Shown piece by piece: positions 1 to 5,875 of a DNA stretch of 5,875 nucleotides. The notes beneath the pieces were generated by a model. That model made no database searches. It was given only the letters and a program-made list of their open reading frames with translations, and was not told the origin of the DNA. The position numbers were made by a program, and so were the translations under genes. The DNA is from Desertivirga sp966211215. GTDB taxonomy: Bacteria > Bacteroidota > Bacteroidia > Sphingobacteriales > Sphingobacteriaceae. The stretch is from assembly GCA_966211215.1 (NCBI GenBank), contig CBIHNR010000265.1, positions 1 through 5,875 of the forward strand, given 5' to 3'. Within the stretch, counting starts at the first letter, position 1, and every line of letters begins with the position of its first letter.

Positions 1-261
1 AATGGTAAAGCTAAAGGTTTAGGAATTGGTGGAGGTGTTATGCATGTTTCAGATGCGTTCAATAACCTTGCTAACACACTTAAACTTGAAGCTTACACCG
101 TTGTTGATGCCACCCTCTTCTACAATACAGCAAAATACCGCTTGAGCCTTAAAGGCAACAACCTACTTAACGAAGCTTACTGGGTGAGCGACAGTTTTTA
201 CGCTCGTCCGCAGAAACTGGCTAACTTTCAGGTTGCTGTGGCTTACAAGCTGAAAAAATAA
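1..261 (+). CDS. TonB-dependent siderophore-type receptor, C-terminal fragment (5' end outside window)
   Basis: This is the last 86 codons of an outer-membrane receptor; frame 1 is open from the first base to the TAA at 259-261. TonB-dependent receptors import ferric siderophores or other large ligands through a 22-strand beta barrel, powered by TonB/ExbBD. The fragment shows the alternating pattern of the last barrel strands. It also shows features typical of siderophore receptors: a glycine-rich strand (GLGIGGGV, residues 7-14), an 'NTLKLEAYTVVDATLFY' segment (about 32-48) matching the family's 'Nt.klp.YtvvDa...Y', and 'LKGNNLLNEAYW' (about 56-67) matching 'l.v.NLfde.Y'. The ATG at 40 is internal, not the start. 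The chain ends in YKLKK, so the usual final aromatic residue of the barrel signal is set back from the C-terminus. The plug domain, TonB box and substrate are not visible; the siderophore assignment rests on the C-terminal motifs only. Confidence 0.86.
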   Translation, partial: NGKAKGLGIGGGVMHVSDAFNNLANTLKLEAYTVVDATLFYNTAKYRLSLKGNNLLNEAYWVSDSFYARPQKLANFQVAVAYKLKK

Positions 262-297
262 GTTCATTTTTTACACCTCTATATCTTTTTACCCAAG

Positions 298-332
298 AAC
301 GCAAAGATTTCCTTTCGGGGAAACTTTGCGTT
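298..332 (+). terminator. Hairpin terminator after the TonB receptor gene
   Basis: A 9-bp stem (298-306 AACGCAAAG with 324-332 CTTTGCGTT) continues, after one bulged A at 307, into a 5-bp stem (308-312 TTTCC with 319-323 GGAAA) closing a 6-base loop. The only T run at the 3' side is TTT at 331-333, followed by CGTTGTTG, so the U-tract is weak. It lies 36 bases past the receptor stop and ends 22 bases before the next ATG. The best reading is an intrinsic terminator for the receptor transcript; a structured leader of the next gene is the alternative. Confidence 0.65.
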
Positions 333-354
333 TCGTTGTTGCATCTGCCAGCCC

Positions 355-1521
355 ATGCTTGTTAACGATTTAAAAAACCAAAGCAACTCGCGAACACTGC
401 TTCTTGGTACGGTAACTCTGATAGCCATACTTGATCATACCCGAATGTTTTTTCACTACTGGAATACCAATCCATCCAGTATTGATCAAACTACCCTCGC
501 TCTATTCCTTACCCGATTCGTTTCGCACTTTTTTGCCCCGGCTGCTTTATTTGTTATCGGAATTTCGGCCGGTTTACATACTGGTAATAAAAGCAAAAGC
601 AGTAACATATATTATTATTTAAGAACCGGGTTTCTGCTGCTTTTAACGGAGTTGCTTATTAACAATTTCCTGTACACTTTCGATTTGCATTACCGCACTA
701 TAGGTTTGTTTTTTATAGGGCTGCTGGGAATTTGCTATCTGTTAATGGCTATCTTTCAATACCTTCCTAAACAGCTGTTATTTATAATTTGCGTGGCTAT
801 TATTATTGGGCACAACCTCCTGGATCCTATTAAGCTCGATGGCACTTCGTTAAAATCGATTTCTTGGTATATACTCCATCAGCAAAAGTTCCTGCCTCAT
901 GCCGGGAGAATTTTTATCATTAATTACACCCTGCTTCCATGGTTTGCGGTTTTTGCCTTCGGATACTTGTGTTCCTCTCTTTATGAACATGATTCTAATG
1001 CTACAGGCAAAAGGAAGCCAATTTTATTTTGTGGCATTGCCTTACTAGCGCTTTTCCTAGTTTTAAGGATCACACAGCTGTATGGAGAACCAAAACCATG
1101 GGATTCATATCCTAGCTATGCCAAAATATTTATCTCCTTTATCAACCTAACCAAATATCCGGCATCGCTATGTTATTTAACTATTACTTTGGGAGTAACG
1201 CTGGTATTCCTATCGCTAACAGCTAACATCAATAACAAATTAACAAAAGCAATTAGCTGTTTTGGAAGTAACTTCCTCTTTGTATACCTCTTTAGCACCT
1301 TTCTTATCCATTTTTCAGCTATGTTTTTTTTGTGGCTAAATGGAGGAAAATTGACTGATATGGTAATTACAGAGGCATCATATCTCCCAGGTAATGGATT
1401 AACTAACTGGGGCTTTTCTTTATTTGGTGTCTATATATTCTGGATGATGTTTTCGATTGCACTATGGTATATAACAGCGAAAAAAAAGCACCTTAAAAAC
1501 CCCGTTAATTCTCTGAAATAA
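355..1521 (+). CDS. DUF1624 / HGSNAT-like polytopic membrane protein (putative membrane acyltransferase)
   Basis: This is a complete 388-residue inner-membrane protein, normal length for the DUF1624 family, which is related to the catalytic domain of heparan-alpha-glucosaminide N-acetyltransferase. About ten hydrophobic segments are visible: roughly residues 14-32, 47-73, 87-107, 115-137, 140-156, 186-208, 222-239, 267-289, 302-328 and 350-373. Family landmarks are an LDH motif in TM1 (D27, H28), LTRFVSHFFAP (52-62, H58), GHNLLD (152-157), a YTLLPW segment (191-196), YGEPKPW (243-249) and INLTKYPAS (263-271). Human HGSNAT moves acetyl from acetyl-CoA across a membrane to a sugar amine; the substrate of the bacterial proteins is not established. 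The N-terminal SxDxLRG signature is not preserved (see findings). The ATG at 355 is the first possible start after the upstream in-frame stop at 259-261; the next Met (residue 31) would delete TM1. No Shine-Dalgarno is evident. It is probably monocistronic, bounded by hairpins on both sides. Confidence 0.85.
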   Translation: MLVNDLKNQSNSRTLLLGTVTLIAILDHTRMFFHYWNTNPSSIDQTTLALFLTRFVSHFFAPAALFVIGISAGLHTGNKSKSSNIYYYLRTGFLLLLTELLINNFLYTFDLHYRTIGLFFIGLLGICYLLMAIFQYLPKQLLFIICVAIIIGHNLLDPIKLDGTSLKSISWYILHQQKFLPHAGRIFIINYTLLPWFAVFAFGYLCSSLYEHDSNATGKRKPILFCGIALLALFLVLRITQLYGEPKPWDSYPSYAKIFISFINLTKYPASLCYLTITLGVTLVFLSLTANINNKLTKAISCFGSNFLFVYLFSTFLIHFSAMFFLWLNGGKLTDMVITEASYLPGNGLTNWGFSLFGVYIFWMMFSIALWYITAKKKHLKNPVNSLK

Positions 1522-1550
1522 AAGCCCCTTAAAGTAAAAGGGCTTTTATT
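1517..1550. terminator. Bidirectional hairpin terminator between convergent genes
   Basis: A perfect 11-bp inverted repeat pairs 1517-1527 (AATAAAAGCCC) with 1540-1550 (GGGCTTTTATT) around a 12-base spacer. The GC core (GCCC/GGGC) is flanked by an A-run on the left and a T-run on the right, so either strand yields a GC stem followed by a U-rich 3' arm. The left arm contains the TAA stop (1519-1521) of the plus-strand membrane protein gene. The minus-strand isomerase gene ends at 1569, 19 bases beyond the right arm. The placement between converging genes supports termination from both directions. Confidence 0.82.
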
Positions 1551-1568
1551 AAGCTTCCGGTTTCTTAT

Positions 1569-2339
1569 CTACACATCACAAATCTTTACCGACTGTTTTA
1601 AAGCCAGTATTTTATCTGCATTGGTAGGTATAAACTCCTGGGCTACATACCCTTTAAAACCAGTATCCTTGATAGCCTTCATAATTGCCGGATAATTTAA
1701 TTCCTGAGTATAATCTATTTCATGGCGGCCAGGAACTCCGGCTGTGTGGTAGTGAGCTATATATTGATGATTCTCTTTTATGGTGCGAATAACGTCACCT
1801 TCATCAATCTGCATGTGATAAATATCATACAGCAACTTGAAATTTTCAGAGTCAATTCTCTTTGTCAGTTCTACCCCCCAGGCTGTTTTATCGCACTGAT
1901 AATCTATATGGTCTATCTTGCTGTTCAGCAATTCCATCACCAAAGTAACTTTATGTTTTTCGGCTATTGGAAGAATTTTTTTCAAGCCTTCCGCAGAATT
2001 CGACAAACCACTTTCGTCATCTATCCCATCGCGGTTACCGCTAAAACAAATCAAATTTTTATACCCTGCTTTTGCCACCAGGGGAATCATTTCGGAATAG
2101 TTGTTAATTAAAGTACTGTGGTATTGAGGGTTATTCCAGCCTTCTGTAAGGCTAATTTCCGCCCCGTTACACATAGAGGAGTCGAGGCCATATTTTTGAA
2201 GCACCGGCCAGCCTTCAGGGCCTATCAGATCAATTGCTTTAATTCCTATTTCCTTTGCAACCGAACACAGTTCTTCAAGCGAAAGGAAGTCGTAGCACCA
2301 ACGACATACGGCATGGTTTATATTTCCCTTTAAATTCAT
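1569..2339 (-). CDS. Hydroxypyruvate isomerase-like TIM-barrel sugar isomerase/epimerase
   Basis: This is a complete 256-residue protein of the xylose isomerase-like TIM-barrel superfamily (AP endonuclease 2 fold), closest in motifs to hydroxypyruvate isomerase (Hyi). Such enzymes interconvert small ketoses, aldoses or keto-acids through a metal-bound enediol. The four expected metal ligands are E136 (LVMELLN), D172 (LLYDIYHMQ), H198 (IAHYHTAG) and E235 (VAQEF); E136 and E235 are also the likely catalytic acid/base pair. H175 and R205 lie in the conserved YDIYH and PGRHE motifs. E. coli Hyi has Gln at the H198 position, whereas D-tagatose 3-epimerase-type enzymes have His, so the substrate should not be taken as hydroxypyruvate. 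The N-terminus carries CRWC (residues 12-15), a feature of this Bacteroidota subgroup as I recall it. There is no signal peptide, and an in-frame TAG sits seven codons before the ATG, so the enzyme is cytosolic. No clear Shine-Dalgarno is seen. It is co-oriented with, and downstream of, the HTCS gene after a 217-base gap. Confidence 0.88.
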   Translation of the reverse strand: MNLKGNINHAVCRWCYDFLSLEELCSVAKEIGIKAIDLIGPEGWPVLQKYGLDSSMCNGAEISLTEGWNNPQYHSTLINNYSEMIPLVAKAGYKNLICFSGNRDGIDDESGLSNSAEGLKKILPIAEKHKVTLVMELLNSKIDHIDYQCDKTAWGVELTKRIDSENFKLLYDIYHMQIDEGDVIRTIKENHQYIAHYHTAGVPGRHEIDYTQELNYPAIMKAIKDTGFKGYVAQEFIPTNADKILALKQSVKICDV

Positions 2340-2459
2340 AGATTTTAAGATACTTTGGTGCTATAAATATGCTCAATTCCCGGTATTTAAAATCATCAGA
2401 TCATTTTTTTCATCAAGCAATCTCTTGAAATTGATTGATGATTGGGCTGGATTTCATTG

Positions 2460-2479
2460 CCGTTGGTTTTAACCAACGG
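2460..2479. repeat. Left hairpin of the paired repeat
   Basis: A perfect 9-bp inverted repeat, CCGTTGGTT at 2460-2468 and AACCAACGG at 2471-2479, is separated by only two bases (TT). It is nearly a 20-base palindrome. In RNA the inner A-U pairs would open to give a small loop. Confidence 0.85.
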
Positions 2480-2502
2480 AAACAAGCAAAAATCCAAGCG
2501 CG

Positions 2503-2524
2503 GCCGTCTGCTAAAGCAGACGGC
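2503..2524. repeat. Right hairpin of the paired repeat
   Basis: A perfect 10-bp inverted repeat, GCCGTCTGCT at 2503-2512 and AGCAGACGGC at 2515-2524, is separated by two bases (AA). It is more GC-rich than its partner, and it is the first structure met by transcripts leaving the HTCS gene on the minus strand. Confidence 0.88.
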
Positions 2525-2556
2525 AATAGATAACTCCTAACACCCCGAACACAGCT

Positions 2557-5500
2557 TTAATCCTCCAGGTTTTCGCTACTATGGGCCCTACTTTTGTAGT
2601 ATTCAGAAGGAGTTATTCCAAATTCCGCTTTAAAGCATTTTCTAAAATAATCGGTATCTGAAAATCCTACCATGTGTGCTACCTCGTTTATATTAAACTT
2701 TCGGTCCTTTAGTAGCTGCTTAGCACGCTTCAGCCTGATTTCTTTAATTACTTCGGCCATGCTTAAGCCAGTCAGAGCTTTTATTTTCCGATAAAGCTGG
2801 GTTCTGCTTACGCCAACATTGCTGCATATATCATCAACGCTCAATTCCGAATCCGACAACCTATCTTCTACATATTGCAGAAGCTTTTTCATCAATTTCT
2901 CATCCGGAGACACAGGAATTTCTTCTGTAGGTTTGAGGGAAATTTCTTTCCTGTACTTTTCTTTCAAATTACTTCTGGAAATCAAAAGATTTTTAACCCG
3001 TGCAGTTAACACAGCCAAATTAAAGGGTTTGGTAATATAATCGTCGGCACCGGTTTCAATACCCTCTATCCTATCCTCAACAGGCGTTCTGGCGGTTAAC
3101 AGAATAATGGGAATATGCGCTGTTTTGGTTTCCGTCTTTATTCTTTTGCAGAGCTCAAACCCATCCATCTCGGGCATCATCACGTCCGAAATGATGAGGT
3201 CTGGCTGCTCTTCAGAAGCAATTTTTAAGCCCTCAAGCCCATTCTCTGCTTCAAGTATCTGGTATGAGTTTTCGAAATACTCCCGAAGATATTTGCGCAA
3301 GTCAATACTATCCTCAACAACTAAAACAACCGGAACTTTGCCATTTACCAGCACTTTCTCGCCTTGCCGGTTAAATTGCTGATTGCTGCCTGTATCTACC
3401 ACAAAAGAATTATAATCTGTGGGTTCTGCAGCACCTGCGCTTTCAAGTATTTCATGTTGTACAAATACATCGTCGTTATCGCCAAAAGGCAATTCTACCG
3501 TAAAACGGGTTTCAGCTTTGTCGGCAGTTATTGGCAAACTGCTTACCGAAATAGTACCGCCATGAAGTTCTATCAAGCCCTTGCTATATGCTAAGCCCAA
3601 ACCTGTGCCACCGGCTTTGTTTCCCGAACCCTGCTGAAAAGGTTTAAAGATCTTTTCCCACTCATCCTTCGGTATAATTTTCCCGGTATTGACAACCTCA
3701 ATTATTACCGTTTTTTCAGATACTTCCTCCCTTACAGCGAAGTTAAGTATGATCGATCCGGCTGCTGGCGTAAACTTCAGCGCGTTAGATAAGAGGTTAG
3801 AAATCACTTTTTCAATTTTATCCTCATCATAAGAAAAATAAAATGCGCCCGGATGTTGGGGAAATTCGAGGCTTACGTTTTTTGCTTCGGCAAGCGGCTC
3901 AAAGGCATTCATGATGTTTTTCAGAAATGCAATAATATCATTTCGCTGGCACCTAAGTTCCACGTTTCCGGTTTCCAACTTGCGAAAATCAAGAAGCTGA
4001 TTAACTAATTTCAACAACCTGTCCCCATTTGATTTCATGGTCATCAATTCTGAAAAAATTGCCCTATTGCCTGTAAACAAATGTGCCAGTTTCTCCAACG
4101 GAGCCAGAATTAAGGTTAAAGGGGTTTTTATTTCATGCGATATATTGGTAAAAAACTGCAGCTTATTTTGGTGCAGCTCATTCTCTTTATCCCTAATAAG
4201 CACCTCGTAAGAAAGTTTTGCTTTCAACCTGCTATACCGAAGGGAATACAAATGATAAATGTATAAGGCAGTTAAAAAGATGAGCAGATATAAAATATAA
4301 GCCCAGATACTTGCCCAAAAAGGAGGTTTTACCACAATTTTAAGGACGGCCGGCTTTTCGTTCCAGATGCCATCGCAATTGGATGACATCACTTTGAAAG
4401 TATAGTCGCCCGGTTCGAGGTTTGAATAAGTTGCTACCCTCCTATCTGCATCGGTATGTACCCAGTCTTTATCAAATCCCTCTAATTTATAGGCGTATTT
4501 ATTGGCTTTAGGATTGGTATAATGCAAGCCCGCAAATTCAATAGCCACGCTTTTGTCATCATAAGTGAGGTCAATTTCATCGGTTAAATACAAAGGTTTG
4601 GACAGCACTACCCTTCCATTTATCTCTTGATTGATGCCCACCTTATGATTTAATATTTGCAGCTCGGTTAGTACCGTATTGGGCAGCGTTTTCTCCGTAA
4701 AGATGCTATCGGGATTAAAAGCATTGAAACCATTATTGCCTCCCATGTAAAGCTTGTTGCTGAATCGGCTTTTAAGAGCAGCTCCATCAGAAAATTCATT
4801 GCTCTGCAATCCATCCTGCAACGTAAAGTTCCTCGCCTCAAATGTTTTTTTATTTACCCGCGAGATACCCTTTTTATGGCTCACCCAAATGTACCCGTTA
4901 TTGTCTTCAATAATTGCCGCTACAGTGGCTTCGCCAAGCCCGCTTTCGGCAGAGAAATGGGTAAACTTATTTCTTGATGGGTCATAACGGTCCAATCCGT
5001 TTCCAGTCCCAATCCAGATAATTCCTTCCCTGTCTTCATAAATGGCATTAACCCGGTTATCACTAATGGTATTCGACTTAGAAGAATTGTCCAAAAGGTG
5101 TTTTACCACAATTAACGTATCGCGGCCTGGAATCGACTTTAAAATGCTTATTCCTCCACCTTCGGTTCCAACCCACATTTGTTGTTTTCGGTCGTGAATA
5201 ATTACCCTCGTATGCGAGCTCTTCAATGTTTTTTCGGGATCGAAATGAATAAGGCGGCCTTGCGAAGGAATATACTTGTAAATCCCTCTCCAGCTTGCAA
5301 GCCATATATTATGTTCAGAATCTTCGGTTATGCCAAAAACTGTTTTCTTATCGAGGTTACCTTCCGAAAAATAGCGGAACTTACCTGTTTTTGGATCAAA
5401 GCTATTCAAGCCATATTTTGCCCCTATCCAAACTACTCCACGACTATCGCAAAAAAGCCTCCTGATCTGATCGTCATTTATAGAGTTACTTCCCAGGCTG

Positions 5501-5875
5501 GAATTGATATGCCGGTATCCATTTTTTCCAATAACGGTTATCCCTTTATCCCTGGTTCCTATCCATAAATTACCCGAGTTATCTTCACAAATAGCCCTGA
5601 CATTATTGTCGACTATGGTATTTGAATTAAAAGGATCATGATAATAATACTCAAAGGGTTTTGCATTTAAACTGGCCTTATTGAGTCCATTACTGAAGGT
5701 TCCAACCCAAAAAATATTATGGTTGTCTTTATAGATATCAGTTACATAAGGGTCGTTCAACGACCATGGATTTGAAGGATTGCGCCTGTAATATCTCTTT
5801 TGATTTGAATAAAGATCGGTGCGGACAAGTGAATTAGTAGCAATTTCCAGATCCCATTTGTATTGTTTATAGGTA
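2557..5875 (-). CDS. Hybrid two-component system sensor kinase/AraC regulator (HTCS), N-terminus outside window
   Basis: The frame is open from the right edge (first full codon 5874-5872, residue 1 here) to the TAA at 2559-2557: 1105 visible residues. The ATG at 5760 is internal; the codons before it continue a propeller repeat (YYRRNPSNPWSLNDPYV). Seven reg_prop blades recur as 'V..I.ED..G.IWIGT..GL' near residues 43, 91, 136, 178, 221, 274 and 317, followed by a closing partial blade near 365-388. Then come a Y_Y_Y domain (453-516), one TM helix (522-544), a coiled linker, HisKA with H580 in SHEIKTPL (571-633), and HATPase_c (678-798). The ATPase has N-box N693/N697, G2 box GTGLG (756-760) and an altered G1 box. 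The receiver (848-964) has E854/D855, phosphoacceptor D897, T927 and K949; the AraC-type HTH is at 996-1096. Family HTCS proteins bind a periplasmic glycan or sugar ligand and, after phosphorelay, activate catabolic genes. The signal peptide and first propeller (roughly 250-300 residues by family length) are missing because of the window edge. Confidence 0.97.
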   Translation of the reverse strand, partial: TYKQYKWDLEIATNSLVRTDLYSNQKRYYRRNPSNPWSLNDPYVTDIYKDNHNIFWVGTFSNGLNKASLNAKPFEYYYHDPFNSNTIVDNNVRAICEDNSGNLWIGTRDKGITVIGKNGYRHINSSLGSNSINDDQIRRLFCDSRGVVWIGAKYGLNSFDPKTGKFRYFSEGNLDKKTVFGITEDSEHNIWLASWRGIYKYIPSQGRLIHFDPEKTLKSSHTRVIIHDRKQQMWVGTEGGGISILKSIPGRDTLIVVKHLLDNSSKSNTISDNRVNAIYEDREGIIWIGTGNGLDRYDPSRNKFTHFSAESGLGEATVAAIIEDNNGYIWVSHKKGISRVNKKTFEARNFTLQDGLQSNEFSDGAALKSRFSNKLYMGGNNGFNAFNPDSIFTEKTLPNTVLTELQILNHKVGINQEINGRVVLSKPLYLTDEIDLTYDDKSVAIEFAGLHYTNPKANKYAYKLEGFDKDWVHTDADRRVATYSNLEPGDYTFKVMSSNCDGIWNEKPAVLKIVVKPPFWASIWAYILYLLIFLTALYIYHLYSLRYSRLKAKLSYEVLIRDKENELHQNKLQFFTNISHEIKTPLTLILAPLEKLAHLFTGNRAIFSELMTMKSNGDRLLKLVNQLLDFRKLETGNVELRCQRNDIIAFLKNIMNAFEPLAEAKNVSLEFPQHPGAFYFSYDEDKIEKVISNLLSNALKFTPAAGSIILNFAVREEVSEKTVIIEVVNTGKIIPKDEWEKIFKPFQQGSGNKAGGTGLGLAYSKGLIELHGGTISVSSLPITADKAETRFTVELPFGDNDDVFVQHEILESAGAAEPTDYNSFVVDTGSNQQFNRQGEKVLVNGKVPVVLVVEDSIDLRKYLREYFENSYQILEAENGLEGLKIASEEQPDLIISDVMMPEMDGFELCKRIKTETKTAHIPIILLTARTPVEDRIEGIETGADDYITKPFNLAVLTARVKNLLISRSNLKEKYRKEISLKPTEEIPVSPDEKLMKKLLQYVEDRLSDSELSVDDICSNVGVSRTQLYRKIKALTGLSMAEVIKEIRLKRAKQLLKDRKFNINEVAHMVGFSDTDYFRKCFKAEFGITPSEYYKSRAHSSENLED

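Larger units (their letters stand above)
2456..2527. repeat. Paired-hairpin intergenic repeat (REP/BIME-like element)
   Basis: This 72-base unit has two strong hairpins facing each other and 8-base inverted ends, ATTGCCGT (2456-2463) and ACGGCAAT (2520-2527). The left hairpin pairs 2460-2468 with 2471-2479; the right one pairs 2503-2512 with 2515-2524. A 23-base AT-rich linker (2480-2502) separates them. Both outer arms start with GCCGT read inward. This is the layout of bacterial interspersed mosaic elements, in which two inverted REP hairpins are mobilised by a RAYT (TnpA-REP) transposase encoded elsewhere. The right hairpin sequence resembles a repeat I recall from other Bacteroidota genomes, but copy number cannot be seen here. 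It lies 29 bases beyond the HTCS stop and could also protect or end that mRNA, although neither hairpin is followed by a good T run on the minus strand. Confidence 0.68.

Noticed and set aside
1722..2111. 129-codon plus-strand open frame opposite the isomerase gene
   Set aside because: It lies antisense inside a gene with clear family motifs, its translation shows no domain or sensible composition, and no independent start signal is visible.
2391..2443. Possible attenuator: AATCATCA (2391-2398) can pair with TGATGATT (2436-2443), which could also pair with TCATCAA (2410-2416), upstream of the isomerase gene
   Set aside because: The stems are 7-8 bp, AT-rich and made of simple TGAT/ATCA repeats, so chance pairing is likely; no leader peptide, riboswitch consensus or U-run terminator accompanies them.
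2340..2456. Search for a promoter of the isomerase gene
   Set aside because: No convincing TTTG/TAnnTTTG pair at proper spacing was found; the nearest partial match (TATCTTAA just before the ATG) would leave almost no leader, so no promoter was annotated.
2456..2527. Reading the two hairpins as a CRISPR fragment, attachment site or MITE
   Set aside because: There are no repeated spacer-separated units, no integrase or tRNA nearby, and no evident target-site duplication around the inverted ends; a REP/BIME-type repeat fits better.
5078..5305. 75-codon minus-strand frame within the HTCS gene, also short antisense frames at 2819-3594 and 4754-4987
   Set aside because: They overlap the HTCS domains in other frames and carry no recognisable motif; all are shadows of the large gene.
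5179..5568. 129-codon plus-strand open frame opposite the HTCS propeller
   Set aside because: It is antisense to conserved propeller blades; the protein is unlike any family I know and is best explained as a chance shadow frame.
2557..5875. Possible frameshift or gene fusion in the very long HTCS frame
   Set aside because: The domain order propeller, Y_Y_Y, TM, HisKA, HATPase, receiver, AraC is the standard one for Bacteroidota HTCS proteins, and all linkers have normal length.

Overview
The window looks like chromosomal DNA from a member of the Bacteroidota, most likely a Sphingobacteriaceae-type soil or plant-associated bacterium (Pedobacter/Mucilaginibacter-like). That inference rests on three things: a single-polypeptide hybrid two-component system (sensor propeller, histidine kinase, receiver and AraC domain in one chain), a TonB-dependent receptor, and AT-leaning genes without clear Shine-Dalgarno sequences. 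No phage, plasmid, insertion-sequence transposase, CRISPR or RNA gene is visible.

Layout from left to right. Positions 1-261 (+) hold the last 86 residues of a TonB-dependent siderophore-type outer-membrane receptor, followed by a hairpin terminator (298-332). Positions 355-1521 (+) encode a complete polytopic membrane protein of the DUF1624 / heparan-alpha-glucosaminide N-acetyltransferase-like family. A strong hairpin (1517-1550) that includes its stop codon separates it from a convergent gene and probably terminates both. Positions 1569-2339 (-) encode a cytosolic TIM-barrel sugar isomerase/epimerase of the hydroxypyruvate isomerase-like family. The 217-base gap at 2340-2556 holds a 72-base composite of two back-to-back hairpins (2456-2527) resembling a REP/BIME-type repeat. 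From 2557 to the right edge (-) runs a large hybrid two-component sensor/regulator (HTCS). Its N-terminus lies outside the window; the reading frame stays open through the last base.

How the genes may work together. The HTCS and the TIM-barrel gene are co-oriented, HTCS upstream, and could be linked: HTCS proteins usually sense a glycan or sugar in the periplasm and switch on nearby catabolic genes, and a sugar isomerase would be a plausible target. The hairpin-rich gap between them argues against simple read-through, so the link is only an inference. The receptor fragment and the DUF1624 gene share a strand but are separated by a terminator and show no obvious functional tie to the other two genes.

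I did not find a convincing undescribed system here. The most worthwhile leads are the paired-hairpin repeat, the altered ATP-lid (G1) motif of the kinase, the loss of the usual N-terminal signature in the DUF1624 protein, and the unusual HTCS/isomerase neighbourhood.
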